Counted from the first letter of the stretch, positions 44,906 through 54,092 are shown. The stretch is DNA of 54,121 bases from Gordonia amarae NBRC 15530 (GCF_000241345.1 NZ_BAED01000022.1:1-54121), one strand, 5' to 3'. The notes: a model not told the origin generated them from the sequence alone. Made by a program: numbers and translations.

Positions 44906-46141
44906 TCAGACGTCCCATTCGAGGTAGATCGAACCGACCGGGCCGAGCTGCCCGCCCTTCTCGGTGGGATGCGATTCGAGGGAGAGCCGGTAGTTCGGGA
45001 TGTACTTGTGCCACTCCTCCAGCGCGATGCGCAGTTCGCGGCGGGCCAGGTGCGATCCGAGGCAGCGGTGCGGGCCGGCACCGAACGCGATGTGGTTGTT
45101 GGGATGGCGGTCCAGATGGACTTCCTTGGCGTCCTCGTACTGGCGGTCGTCACGGGTGGCCGCGTTCAGAGGCAGGCACACCATCGACCCCTTCGGGATG
45201 GGGCAGCCGGCGATCTCGGTGTCCTCCAGGGTTTTCCGTGACGGGATGACGATGGCGAACACCCGCAGGATCTCCTCGATCGCCGACGGGATCAGCTCCG
45301 GATCGTCGACGATGGCCTGCCGGTCCTCCTGGTGGGTGGCCAGGTACAGGAAGGTGTTTGCCAGGGTGGCGGTGACGGTGTCGAGTCCGGCCATGAACAT
45401 CAGGATGCAGAAGGATTCGAGGTCCTCCTGGGTGGCCGGCTGCCCGTTGATCTCGAACGAGATGGCCTTACTGATCAGGTCATCGCGCGGATCGGCGCGA
45501 CGCTCGTCGATAAGCACCCGGAAGTACTCGGTGAGTTCGGCCGAGGCAGCGGCCCGGCGCCGTGCCGCCTCCTCGGGGCTCGCCGAGATGTGCAGGATCT
45601 CGTCCTCCCAGTGCAGGAACTTGTCGAGATCCTCGAACGGCATCCCCATCAGTTCCAGGAAGATGAACGACGGATACTGCAGCGCGAAATCCTGCAGGAA
45701 GTCGCACTTGCCCTTGGCCGCGATCGACTGGATCAGCTCGACGGCGCGGTGACGCACCTTCTCCTCGAGCCGTTCGACGTTCTTCGGGGAGAACAGCGGG
45801 TTGAGGTTCTTGCGCCACTGCTTGTGTTCGTCGCCGTCGAGCATCTGCGGGATCCACCGCGTGGTCGGATTCGGGTTGAACACGGTGACAGCGGAATTGG
45901 AGAACACCTTGGCGTTCTGATAGGCGGCGAGGATCTCTTCGTAGCGGGTGACGATGAAGTGCTCGGCGAACGAGTTCTTGACGATCGGCGCCTCGTCGCG
46001 GATGGCGTCGTAGAACGCCATCTTCTCGCCGTACGGCTTCTCCAGGTAGTGGTTGAACTCGTGGACGGGGCACGTGCCCGCCGGTGCGGCGCCGGTGTCG
46101 GTGGTCGGCCCGGTGTCTGTGGTCGGCTCGGTGGTGCTCAT
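44906..46141 (-). CDS. Cytochrome P450
   Basis: A 411-residue soluble bacterial P450. The I-helix oxygen motif is AGLDT (about 249), E-x-x-R is EEILR (about 288), and the heme loop FGAGPHRCLG carries the thiolate Cys near 360. The N-terminus is a short Thr/Asp/Pro repeat. It would hydroxylate the imported substrate with electrons from the ferredoxin at 31100; a ferredoxin reductase is not in the window. AGGAGGT precedes the ATG. Upstream are the two dehydrogenase genes, all leftward, so this unit would give alcohol, aldehyde and acid steps. Confidence 0.94.
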   Translation of the reverse strand: MSTTEPTTDTGPTTDTGAAPAGTCPVHEFNHYLEKPYGEKMAFYDAIRDEAPIVKNSFAEHFIVTRYEEILAAYQNAKVFSNSAVTVFNPNPTTRWIPQMLDGDEHKQWRKNLNPLFSPKNVERLEEKVRHRAVELIQSIAAKGKCDFLQDFALQYPSFIFLELMGMPFEDLDKFLHWEDEILHISASPEEAARRRAAASAELTEYFRVLIDERRADPRDDLISKAISFEINGQPATQEDLESFCILMFMAGLDTVTATLANTFLYLATHQEDRQAIVDDPELIPSAIEEILRVFAIVIPSRKTLEDTEIAGCPIPKGSMVCLPLNAATRDDRQYEDAKEVHLDRHPNNHIAFGAGPHRCLGSHLARRELRIALEEWHKYIPNYRLSLESHPTEKGGQLGPVGSIYLEWDV

Positions 46142-46197
46142 CTGGCTACCTCCTGGGGTTGTGGTCGGTCTGGTGTGGGCTGGGTGGACGTGGTGTG

Positions 46198-47025
46198 TCA
46201 GCCGGCTGCCGCGGCGACGTCGAGATTCATCGGTCCGAGACGCGCCGCGGCGAGCAGTGCACTGACGTCGGCACCGAGATCGTGTGCGGCGGTGCGGGCC
46301 GCGTCGAGATCCTTGGTCAGGTAGCGCGAGATCCGGGCGCTGTAGACGGCCGGGTCCTCCCCGGATGCGGCGATGTAACTCGCGGCCGCGCTGCCCCCGC
46401 TCGAATCGGCGAGCACGTCGAGCAGAACCCGATCGTCGATACCGAGTTGCCGTGCGGAATCGAGCGCCGACAGCGTGATCTGCGTACACGCCGCGAACAG
46501 TGCGTTGTTGAGCAGTTTCGCCGACAGTGCCGTGCCGAGGCCGCCGGTGCGATGGATGGTCGAGGCATAGGCCGCGACGGCGCGGGCCACCTCGTCGGTG
46601 GGACCTTCATCACCGCCGAGCAGCACCGTGAGCCGGCCGGCCCGGATGGCGGCGGGCGTGCCGCTGAACGGGGCCTCGACGATGGACACCCGCCGCGTGG
46701 CGCCGAGACGTTCGAGCTGGGCGATCGTGTGTGGGCTGCCGGTGGTGTGGGAGGCGAACACCGTTCCCGGTGCCATGTTCTCGATGATCTTCGGCGCCAC
46801 TTCGAGGAGTTGGGAGTCGTCGAAGAGGCAGACGAGCACGAGCGGTGCCCGTGCCACGTCGGTGAGCCGATCCGGGGTGTCGGCGCCGAGCGCGGCCAAC
46901 TGTTCACGGACCTCGGGCCTGCGGGCGTACACGGACACCGGATGCCCGGCGGCCAGCAACCGCCCGATCATCGGTTCGCCGATCTTGCCCGCACCGACGA
47001 AACCGACCTGCTGCCTGCTGCTCAT
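46198..47025 (-). CDS. 3-hydroxyisobutyrate dehydrogenase-like (6PGDH-family) oxidoreductase
   Basis: A 275-residue beta-hydroxyacid dehydrogenase. The NAD(P) loop GFVGAGKIGEPM is at the N-terminus, SGTPAAIRAGRLTVLLGG is the substrate segment, and the catalytic Lys lies in LSAKLLNNALF. The family oxidises 3-hydroxyisobutyrate, tartronate semialdehyde or similar, or reduces imines. Within this island it may act on a branched hydroxyacid formed late in the pathway (inference). GGAAGG precedes the ATG; gaps of 37 and 56 bp join it to the neighbouring genes. Confidence 0.88.
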   Translation of the reverse strand: MSSRQQVGFVGAGKIGEPMIGRLLAAGHPVSVYARRPEVREQLAALGADTPDRLTDVARAPLVLVCLFDDSQLLEVAPKIIENMAPGTVFASHTTGSPHTIAQLERLGATRRVSIVEAPFSGTPAAIRAGRLTVLLGGDEGPTDEVARAVAAYASTIHRTGGLGTALSAKLLNNALFAACTQITLSALDSARQLGIDDRVLLDVLADSSGGSAAASYIAASGEDPAVYSARISRYLTKDLDAARTAAHDLGADVSALLAAARLGPMNLDVAAAAG

Positions 47026-47062
47026 GTTTGTGTGGCCTTCCTTGCGGCTCGCGGTGCTGAGA

Positions 47063-48562
47063 TCAGCCCGCGGCCACGCCCCAGATGATGGTCTTGGTTT
47101 CGAGGAACTCCGCCATGCCGACCGCGCCGCGCTCGCGGCCGAGGCCGCTGCGCTTGTAGCCGCCGAACGGGCCGTGTGGGCTCAGGCCCCCGCCACCTCC
47201 GTTGACGGTGATGTAGCCGGTGCGGATACGTTGCGCGATCCGGTAGGCGCGCACGGGATCCTTGGCCCACACACCGCCGGCGAGGCCGTAATCGCTGTCG
47301 TTGGCGATGGCCACGGCCTCGTCGTCGGTGTCGAACGGCATGATGATCATCACCGGACCGAAGAACTCCTTGCGGGCGATGGTCATCGAATTATCCACGT
47401 CCACAAACAGAGTCGGCTCGATATAGAAGCCCTTGTCCAGATGGGCGGGCCGTCCGCCGCCGAGCGCCAGGGTGGCACCTTCGGAAACCCCGGTGGCGAT
47501 GAGCTTTTCGACATGGTCACGCTGCCCGGCGGTCTGCAGCGGTCCCATGGTGGTGGCGGGGTCGGCCGGATCGCCGACGACGACCTGGGACAGGGCTGCC
47601 TTGACCATCTCCACCAGCTCGTCGTAGCGCGAGCGGTGCACGAGGGTGCGGGTGAGGTAGGCGCAGCCCTGACCGGCGTGCAGCACGGTGTCGCGGACGA
47701 TGCCGGGTAGCACCCGCGCGAGATCGGCGTCGTCGCAGACGATATTGGCCGATTTGCCGCCGAGTTCGAGCACCACCTTCTTGAGGGTGGGTGCGGCCTG
47801 CTCGACGATCTTGCGGCCCACCACGTCCGATCCGGTGAAGGTGACGAGGTCGACCAGCGGGCTGGTGGACAGTTCGGTGCCCACGTCGATATCGCCGGTG
47901 ACGATGTTGAGCACACCGTCGGGAAGGCCCGCCTCCTCGGCGATCTCACCGAGGATCAGTGCCTCCAGCGGCGTGGTGGGCGCCGGCTTGAGAACCGTGG
48001 TGCAGCCGGCGGCCAGCGCCGGGGCCAGCTTCATCAGGTTGAGGTAGAGCGGGAAGTTGTACGCCGACACCACCGCCGCCACCCCGAACGGTTCGCGCAG
48101 GATCACGCCCTGCCCGATGCCCATTCCCACGTGCGGGGGCAGGGGTTCCTCCCACTGATACGACGTGAGCACCCGCTGTGCCATGTCGCGGAAATGCGCG
48201 ATCGGAATGGTGGTCTGGAACGATTCGGCGCCGGCCCGGGTGCCGCCGGTTTCGGCGATGTTGAGTGCGACGAGTTCGGTCTTGCGCCGCTCCATGATGT
48301 CGGCCATCCGCACCAGCACCGCGGAGCGTTCCGCCGGAGTCATTGTGGGCCAGGGGCCTTCGTCGAACGCCCGGCGGGCGGCCGCTATCGCCGCGCGGGC
48401 GTCGGCGGCGGTGGCGACGGGGGCGATACCGATGGGTTGTTCGGTGGCCGGGTTGATCACCGGTGCGGTGGCGCCGGTCTCGGTGTCCACCCATCGGCCG
48501 TCGATGAAGACTTGCCGGTACTCGATCAGCTGCGCCGATTCGGGAGTTGCTGTCGCGGTCAT
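47063..48562 (-). CDS. NAD(P)-dependent aldehyde dehydrogenase
   Basis: A 499-residue aldehyde dehydrogenase. The general base is in VVLELGGKS, the catalytic Cys is in HAGQGCAYLTRT, FTGSDVVGRK binds the cofactor, and KEFFGPVMIIMPF and PFGGYKRSGLG close the protein. It lies immediately downstream of the mycofactocin-type alcohol dehydrogenase, so it probably oxidises that enzyme's aldehyde product. ATG 48562 begins MTATATPE; the frame extends upstream into the SDR gene but without a credible start. It is distinct from the 22099 enzyme. Confidence 0.93.
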   Translation of the reverse strand: MTATATPESAQLIEYRQVFIDGRWVDTETGATAPVINPATEQPIGIAPVATAADARAAIAAARRAFDEGPWPTMTPAERSAVLVRMADIMERRKTELVALNIAETGGTRAGAESFQTTIPIAHFRDMAQRVLTSYQWEEPLPPHVGMGIGQGVILREPFGVAAVVSAYNFPLYLNLMKLAPALAAGCTTVLKPAPTTPLEALILGEIAEEAGLPDGVLNIVTGDIDVGTELSTSPLVDLVTFTGSDVVGRKIVEQAAPTLKKVVLELGGKSANIVCDDADLARVLPGIVRDTVLHAGQGCAYLTRTLVHRSRYDELVEMVKAALSQVVVGDPADPATTMGPLQTAGQRDHVEKLIATGVSEGATLALGGGRPAHLDKGFYIEPTLFVDVDNSMTIARKEFFGPVMIIMPFDTDDEAVAIANDSDYGLAGGVWAKDPVRAYRIAQRIRTGYITVNGGGGGLSPHGPFGGYKRSGLGRERGAVGMAEFLETKTIIWGVAAG

Positions 48563-48572
48563 CTGCACAGCC

Positions 48573-49430
48573 CTATCGCAGTGAGTAGGCGTTGGTGTTC
48601 TTGAGCGCGGCACCCGCGTCGACCTTCATCTGCATGCCGGTGACATAGCGGGAGTCATCGGAGGCCAGGAACAACACCATCGCGCTGATGTCGGCGGGCT
48701 CGACCCACGGCACCGGCATCTCCTGACCGGTCTTGAACGCCTCGTAGGTGTCCTCGCGGCCCGGCGTCTCCAGATCCGGCCGGAACACCCGGTACATCGG
48801 GAGGCTGTGCAGCATGTCAGTGTTGCAGTTGGTGGGGTGAACACAGTTGGCGCGGATAGACTCTCGTGCCGCCACCTGGGCGAGATCGTGAATGTAGTTG
48901 GCCAGTGCGCGCTTGGAATGGCTGTAGCCAAATCCGCCCGGTCCCAGGATGTCGGTGCCGCTGCCCTTCATCAGCCCGGCCACCGAACCGGTGGCGATGA
49001 TCGATGCGCCTTCGGACAGATGCCGGTAGGAGGCGCTGACGGTGTTGAGCACGCCGGCCAGGTCCACGTCGACGGCGTCGATGAAGCCCTGCCCGCCGAC
49101 CTCACCGAGCGGGCAGATGCCCGCGTTGGCCACCACGATGTGCAGGCCGCCGAGTTCGGCGACACCACGGTCGATCGCGGCGCGCAGGGCATCGGCGCTG
49201 CGGACGTCGGCGACCTCGGCGACGCAGCGGCGGCCCTCTTTCTCCACGAGCAGCAGGGTTTCGTCCAGGTCAGCCTCGGTGGCGAGCGGGTACTCGTTGG
49301 TGGCGATGTCGGCGCACAGGTCGAGTGCGATGATGTCGGCGCCCTCGGCGGCCAGCGTCACCGCGTGACTGCGTCCCTGTCCGCGTGCCGCGCCGGTGAT
49401 CACAGCGACTTTGCCGTCGAGTTTTCCCAT
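48573..49430 (-). CDS. Mycofactocin-coupled SDR family alcohol dehydrogenase
   Basis: A 285-residue short-chain dehydrogenase. The N-terminus MGKLDGKVAVITGAARGQGRSHAV and the following LDLCADIATNEYPLA insert are hallmarks of the mycofactocin-coupled SDR family, which hold NAD tightly and pass electrons to mycofactocin. The catalytic Ser is in IIATGS and Y-x3-K in YSHSKRA. It likely oxidises the alcohol made by the P450. ATG 49430 has AGGAG 9 nt upstream. It is the first gene of the leftward unit SDR, aldehyde dehydrogenase, 6PGDH-like, P450. Mycofactocin biosynthesis genes are not in the window. Confidence 0.9.
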   Translation of the reverse strand: MGKLDGKVAVITGAARGQGRSHAVTLAAEGADIIALDLCADIATNEYPLATEADLDETLLLVEKEGRRCVAEVADVRSADALRAAIDRGVAELGGLHIVVANAGICPLGEVGGQGFIDAVDVDLAGVLNTVSASYRHLSEGASIIATGSVAGLMKGSGTDILGPGGFGYSHSKRALANYIHDLAQVAARESIRANCVHPTNCNTDMLHSLPMYRVFRPDLETPGREDTYEAFKTGQEMPVPWVEPADISAMVLFLASDDSRYVTGMQMKVDAGAALKNTNAYSLR

Positions 49431-49771
49431 CGTCCACCACTCCTGAAGGTTGCTCATAAGTCCGGTTCTTGTTTCTGACCGATATGGGAAGAATCGCAGT
49501 CCGTGGCGGTGCGTGGCCGGTGATGTCCCGGTCAACGAGACCCGGAAATGGTGTGGTGACGATCGGGAAATAGCCGGTAGGGAAACTGAAATACCCACTG
49601 CTGGAACGTATTCAGGACTTGTGCCGCGAGAAGTGAATGATTGGGGGAATGCGCTGCATAGTGCGGTCAGCGGACTGGTTCGGTTAGTTTCTCCTCAGCC
49701 GCCCGCTGCGACTCGCCCACTCGCGGCGATGTCCCCCGGCGCCGTGATGTCATAGACCCCGAGGAGTCACC
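49431..49771. promoter_or_regulatory. 341-bp divergent intergenic region
   Basis: This gap lies between the leftward SDR and rightward amidohydrolase operons and has a lower-GC core (about 49560-49690). TGTCCCGGTCAA at 49524-49535 recurs in inverse at 25432-25443. A degenerate KstR-like sequence (GGAACGTATTCA, near 49602-49613) fails one half-site. No small gene or RNA was recognised. Both operons probably start here. Confidence 0.5.
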
Positions 49772-50962
49772 ATGCCGCTGCAGGACCACATGCAGTTGAT
49801 CTCGACCGACGACCACCTGATCGAGCACCCGATGCTCTGGCAGGACCGGTTGCCCGCCAAATACCGGGATGTCGGTCCGCGGATCATCGAGAAACAGATG
49901 CCGCGGGCAATCCATGCCGGTGACGGCGGCCGGCACGACGGCGGCACCAAGATCGCCGAGGTGTGGCAGTACGAGGGGCGGATCTACCCGTACATCGGCC
50001 TCAACGCGGTTGCCGGCAAGAAGCCGGAGGAATACGGTGCCGAGCCGACCCGCTACGAGGAGATGATCCCCGGCTGCTACGAACCGGTTGCCCGGCTGCG
50101 CGACATGGATGTCGACGGCGTGCACGCCACCCTGTCGTTCCCGTCGTTCCCGCGCTTCGCGGGGACCGTCTTCCTTGAGGGCGAGGACAAGGAACTGGCG
50201 CTGCTGTGCGTGCGGGCCTGGAACGACTACGTGCTCGACGAATGGTGCCCCACCGACCCCGAACGGCTGATCCCGCTGGTCATCCTGCCGCTCTGGGATA
50301 TCGAGGCCTCGGTCGCCGAGGTGCACCGCACCGCAGCCAAGGGCGCGCGGACCGTGTCGTTCGTGGAGAACCCGCACCCGCTGGGGCTGCCGTCGTTCCA
50401 CACCGACCACTGGGATCCGGTGTTCCGCGCGGTCACCGAGACGCAGATGCCGCTGTGCGTGCATTTCGGCACCTCCGGCAAACCACCGATCACCGCACCC
50501 GAGGCGCCGATGGCGGTGATGACCGCGCTGTTCGGCTGCAACTCGATGTACGCCACCGCCGATCTGCTGTTCTCGCCGACCTTCCACAAGCATCCCGAAC
50601 TCAAGTTCATGCTGTCCGAGGGCGGTATCGGCTGGGTGCCGTACATGCTCGAACGCATGGACGGCGTGTGGGCCAAGCACCGCTACTACCAGAACATCAA
50701 CCCCACGGTGAAGCCGTCGGAACTGTTCGCCAAGCACATCTTCGGCTGCTTCATCGACGACGAGTTCGGCGTCGACAACCGGCATCTGGTGGGCATCGAC
50801 AACATCACCTGGGAAGGCGACTACCCCCATTCGGATTCCAACTGGCCCAACAGCCGCAAGATTGTGCACGAGACGATGCTCGACGTACCCGACGAGGACG
50901 TGCACAAGATGGTCGAGCTCAACGCCCGCCGCCTGCTGAACTTCCCGCGCGCGGGCGTGTGA
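49772..50962 (+). CDS. Amidohydrolase-2 family (ACMSD-like) metal-dependent hydrolase
   Basis: A 396-residue TIM-barrel amidohydrolase. Metal-site candidates are DDH at 13-15, the His of CVHFGT (about 230), and the Asp of WEGDYPHSD (about 348). The family includes decarboxylases (ACMSD, gamma-resorcylate) and C-C or C-N hydrolases. Members occur in actinobacterial catabolic clusters with MaoC and SDR genes, as here; a decarboxylase or ring-opening hydrolase role is inference. GAGGAG precedes the ATG. The next gene begins 17 bp downstream. Confidence 0.88.
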   Translation: MPLQDHMQLISTDDHLIEHPMLWQDRLPAKYRDVGPRIIEKQMPRAIHAGDGGRHDGGTKIAEVWQYEGRIYPYIGLNAVAGKKPEEYGAEPTRYEEMIPGCYEPVARLRDMDVDGVHATLSFPSFPRFAGTVFLEGEDKELALLCVRAWNDYVLDEWCPTDPERLIPLVILPLWDIEASVAEVHRTAAKGARTVSFVENPHPLGLPSFHTDHWDPVFRAVTETQMPLCVHFGTSGKPPITAPEAPMAVMTALFGCNSMYATADLLFSPTFHKHPELKFMLSEGGIGWVPYMLERMDGVWAKHRYYQNINPTVKPSELFAKHIFGCFIDDEFGVDNRHLVGIDNITWEGDYPHSDSNWPNSRKIVHETMLDVPDEDVHKMVELNARRLLNFPRAGV

Positions 50963-50979
50963 GCACGGGGAGCGCAGTG

Positions 50980-51231
50980 ATGGAAGAACCGATCGAACAA
51001 CTCCCACAGGCTGATTGGGTTGATCAGGACCTGCTGACGCGCGAACTGGCGGGAACTCTGCTCGACGACGAAATCGCAGCGGAACGGGGGCGGATCGAGC
51101 GCTACGACAGCGACGTCGGTGGCGAGGACATCGTGATGAGCCGCGCCGACATGGTCCGCAGGGTCGCCGCGATGGAGGCCATCCGCGACGGCTATCAGGC
51201 CGCGCGTCAACAGAAAGGTGAAACCCGGTGA
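50980..51231 (+). CDS. Small conserved-looking protein of unknown function
   Basis: An 83-residue acidic, probably helical protein (MEEPIEQLPQADWVDQD start, MVRRVAAMEAIRDGYQAARQQ end) with no cysteines or membrane segment. I do not recognise the family. It sits between the amidohydrolase and the double-hotdog dehydratase, and its stop overlaps the latter's GTG by 4 bp, so it is almost surely translated. ATG 50980 with GGGGAG 7 nt upstream is preferred over a GTG at 50959 that overlaps the amidohydrolase stop. It might be an accessory subunit of one of its neighbours. Confidence 0.7.
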   Translation: MEEPIEQLPQADWVDQDLLTRELAGTLLDDEIAAERGRIERYDSDVGGEDIVMSRADMVRRVAAMEAIRDGYQAARQQKGETR

Positions 51232-52529
51232 GTGCCGATACCGCCCAGGCTCGTAGCGAGACGACACAGGGCGAGAAGACAGAGAAGATCTACGCCTTTC
51301 TCGACGAGGATATTCAGCGGGCCAGGGATCTCGTGGGTATCTACCACGCGGTCCGCAAGCGTGAGCAGTTCTCGAAGGCCAGTCCCGACATCATGCGGGC
51401 GTTCGCGCGCAGTTACGGCGACGATAATCCGTTGTTCACCGACGAGGACTACGGTCTGGACACGCGGTGGGCGGGGCAGATTGCGCCGCCGATGATCAAC
51501 ATCGCCCTCACCAAGGACCTGCTGGCCGACCCGATCCCCAAAGAGCAACGGCGCCCGCCGTTCCGGGGTATCCACGTCTTCGTGTCCGGGTCCACCACCG
51601 AGTGGTACCGGCCCGTCTATGACGGCGACATCATCTACTCGTTCGAGGGTTTCGACAATGTCGAACTCAAGGAATCCGAGTTCGCCGGCCGATCGCTGGT
51701 GGTGACCCGGATCTTCGTGCAGTTCAACCAGCGTGCCGAGATCGTGCAGATCCAGCGGGTGATCACCATCCACACCGAGCGGCACGAATCGAAGAAGCGC
51801 AAGAAGTACGACACCGTCGAGGCCGCGTCGTACACGCCGGAGGAGATCGCGGCGATCGACGAGATCTACGCCGCCGAACGCCGCCGGGGCGCGCAGACGC
51901 GGTACTGGGAGGACGTCAGCGTCGGCGACATCATCCCGACGATGGTCAAAGGACCGCTCACCGTCACCGACATGGTGGTGTTCCATTCCGGCGGTTATGG
52001 TTTCGCTCCCTACACGCCGTGCACCGGCAAGCTCTGGTACGAGAACCGGCAGCGTATCGGTGCCTTCTACATCCCCAATGAGCAGGGGATTCCCGATGTG
52101 GCGCAACGGATTCACTGGGATGCCGAGTACGCCCGGTCGATCGGGCTCCCGGCCTCCTACGACTACGGCATGATGCGGGACTGCTGGCTCACCCACTTCC
52201 TCACCAACTGGATCGGCGACGACGGCTGGATCGAATCCATGTCCAGCCAGATGCGCAAGTTCAACTATCTCGGAGATACCCACACCTTCACCGGCGAGGT
52301 CGTCAGCAAGAGAGAAGACGGGGACAGGCACCTGGTCGACATCGAGTTCCGCGGCACCAGCCAGCGCGGCGAGGTCACCTGCCCGGCGACGGCCACCGTG
52401 TCGCTGCCGAGCCGCGAGACCGGGCTCGCCGGTCTGCGGACACCGCCCCGGGAACTGGAGACCATTGCGGCGACGATGCTCAAACGGCATGGTGAACTGC
52501 GGGCCGCCCGCAGGCGCGCACAGGACTGA
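51228..52529 (+). CDS. Double-hotdog MaoC-like dehydratase (FAS1-like N-terminal domain)
   Basis: A 433-residue protein with two hotdog-fold halves. The N-terminal half (SPDIMRAFARSYGDDNPLFTD and PPFRGIHVFVSGSTTEWYRP) resembles the FAS1-type dehydratase domain; the C-terminal half (YWEDVSVGDIIPTMVKGPLTVTD and SYDYGMMRDCWLTHFLTNWIGDDG) resembles MaoC. The fold hydrates enoyl-CoAs, giving the R-3-hydroxyacyl-CoA. The usual D-x4-H hydratase signature is not obvious, so specificity is uncertain. It overlaps the small protein gene (GTGA) and is followed by an SDR suited to the next oxidation. Confidence 0.87.
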   Translation: MSADTAQARSETTQGEKTEKIYAFLDEDIQRARDLVGIYHAVRKREQFSKASPDIMRAFARSYGDDNPLFTDEDYGLDTRWAGQIAPPMINIALTKDLLADPIPKEQRRPPFRGIHVFVSGSTTEWYRPVYDGDIIYSFEGFDNVELKESEFAGRSLVVTRIFVQFNQRAEIVQIQRVITIHTERHESKKRKKYDTVEAASYTPEEIAAIDEIYAAERRRGAQTRYWEDVSVGDIIPTMVKGPLTVTDMVVFHSGGYGFAPYTPCTGKLWYENRQRIGAFYIPNEQGIPDVAQRIHWDAEYARSIGLPASYDYGMMRDCWLTHFLTNWIGDDGWIESMSSQMRKFNYLGDTHTFTGEVVSKREDGDRHLVDIEFRGTSQRGEVTCPATATVSLPSRETGLAGLRTPPRELETIAATMLKRHGELRAARRRAQD

Positions 52530-52546
52530 AGGGGACGGAAACACTG

Positions 52547-53314
52547 ATGCAGCTTGAGAACAACACATTCCTGGTCACCGGCGGGGCGTCGGGTCTCGGT
52601 GAGGCCACGGCGACGGCTATCGTCGGCGCCGGTGGCAAGGTGATCGTCGCCGACCTGCCGTCGTCGGACGGTGAGACGGTGGCCGAACGGCTCGGTGCGG
52701 CCGCGGTGTTCGCGCCCGTCGACATCACCGACGAGCAGTCCCTGACCGATGCGCTCGACGCCACTGCCGGTCATGGGCCGTTGCGTGGTGCGGTGCATTG
52801 TGCGGGGCGCGGCGGTGACCGGCTGCGGATCCTCGACAAGGCGGGACAACCCGCACCGCTGCAGAGCTTCCGGGATGTGCTGGAGGTCAACCTCGTCGGC
52901 ACCTACAACGTGCTGCGGCTGGCTGCCGCCCGCATCGCCGCCGGCGAACCGGTGGACACCGAACGCGGTGCCATCGTGCTCACGGCATCGGTGGCGGCGT
53001 TCGACGGCCAGATCGGCCAGACCTCCTACACCGCCTCCAAGGCCGCCATTCACGGCATCACGCTGGTGGCCGCACGCGACCTGGCGAGCGTGGGTATCCG
53101 CGTCAACACCATCGCCCCCGGAACCTTCGACACCCCGATGCTGGCGCGGCTGCGCGATGACATCCGGGACGGGCTGGCCGCGTCGGTGCCGTTCCCGAAG
53201 CGTCTCGGCCGCCCAGCCGACTACGCCGACATGGCGCTGTCGTTGCTGCGTAACCCGTACGTGAACGGCGAGACCGTGCGGCTGGACGGGTCGATCCGGA
53301 TGGCGCCGCGATGA
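52547..53314 (+). CDS. SDR-family 3-hydroxyacyl-CoA dehydrogenase (HSD17B10-like)
   Basis: A 255-residue classical SDR. TGGASGLG binds NAD, N-A-G is replaced by CAG, the catalytic Ser is in VLTASVAA, Y-x3-K is SYTASKAA, and IAPGTFDTPM is the post-catalytic segment. It resembles type II 3-hydroxyacyl-CoA dehydrogenases that accept branched or steroid-like substrates. The stop overlaps the next gene's ATG (ATGA). It likely oxidises the hydroxyacyl-CoA made by the preceding dehydratase or the following hydratase. Confidence 0.9.
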   Translation: MQLENNTFLVTGGASGLGEATATAIVGAGGKVIVADLPSSDGETVAERLGAAAVFAPVDITDEQSLTDALDATAGHGPLRGAVHCAGRGGDRLRILDKAGQPAPLQSFRDVLEVNLVGTYNVLRLAAARIAAGEPVDTERGAIVLTASVAAFDGQIGQTSYTASKAAIHGITLVAARDLASVGIRVNTIAPGTFDTPMLARLRDDIRDGLAASVPFPKRLGRPADYADMALSLLRNPYVNGETVRLDGSIRMAPR

Positions 53315-54081
53315 CCTCCGAGGTGCTCACCGAGGTCACCGGTGACGGGGTGCTGGTCATGTCGATCAACCGCCCCGATCAGCGCAACGCCATGACCAAG
53401 GAGGCGGCGGTCGAACTGGCCGCCGCCCTCGACCGGCTTGACGCCGACCCCGACATCTCTGTCGGCATCCTCACCGGGGTGGGCCCGACATTCTGTGCGG
53501 GAATGGACCTGAAACGGTTCGCGGCCACCGGGGAACGGCCCGTGGTCCAGGGACGCGGCTTCGGTGGTCTGGTGCAGTCGCCGCCGGCGAAACCGCTGAT
53601 CGCGGCCGTCGAAGGCTGGGCGCTGGGCGGTGGCTTTGAACTCGTCCTCGCCGCCGATCTCGTGGTGGCGGCCGAGGGTGCCAAATTCGGTCTGCCCGAG
53701 GTGAAGCGGGGTCTCATCGCCCGGGCCGGCGGCATTTTCCGGGTGCCGCGGTTGCTGCCGCGGCCCATCGCGCTCGAGCTGCTGATGACCGGTGATCCGA
53801 TCGACGCGGCCCGCGCCGAACGGTACGGCCTGATCAACCGAGTCGTGCCCGACGGCACCGCCCTGGAAGCGGCCAAGGAACTGGCCTCGGCCATCGCGTG
53901 CAACGCGCCGCTGTCGGTACGCAACAGCAAGGCCGTCGCCGGGCTGTCCCGTCTCTGGTCCGACGTCGAGGCCTTCGAACTCCAAAAGTCGTATACCGAC
54001 GAGGTTTTCGCGTCCGAGGACGCTGCTGAGGGGCCGGTCGCGTTCGCCGAACGCCGTGCGCCGGTCTGGAAGGGCCGCTGA
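53311..54081 (+). CDS. Enoyl-CoA hydratase
   Basis: A 256-residue crotonase that keeps both hydratase glutamates (GGGFELVL and GLPEVKRG, 20 residues apart). INRPDQRNAM and PTFCAGMDLKRF form the CoA-binding and oxyanion segments. Unlike the three other crotonases in the window it looks like a true hydratase. It is the last gene of the rightward amidohydrolase operon, overlapping the SDR by 4 bp. Confidence 0.93.
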   Translation: MTSEVLTEVTGDGVLVMSINRPDQRNAMTKEAAVELAAALDRLDADPDISVGILTGVGPTFCAGMDLKRFAATGERPVVQGRGFGGLVQSPPAKPLIAAVEGWALGGGFELVLAADLVVAAEGAKFGLPEVKRGLIARAGGIFRVPRLLPRPIALELLMTGDPIDAARAERYGLINRVVPDGTALEAAKELASAIACNAPLSVRNSKAVAGLSRLWSDVEAFELQKSYTDEVFASEDAAEGPVAFAERRAPVWKGR

Positions 54082-54092
54082 CGTCTTGTTTC

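Noticed and set aside
49602..49615. KstR-like site TGGAACGTATTCAG
   Set aside because: The second half reads ATT not GTT and the final A is missing, so it fails the consensus.
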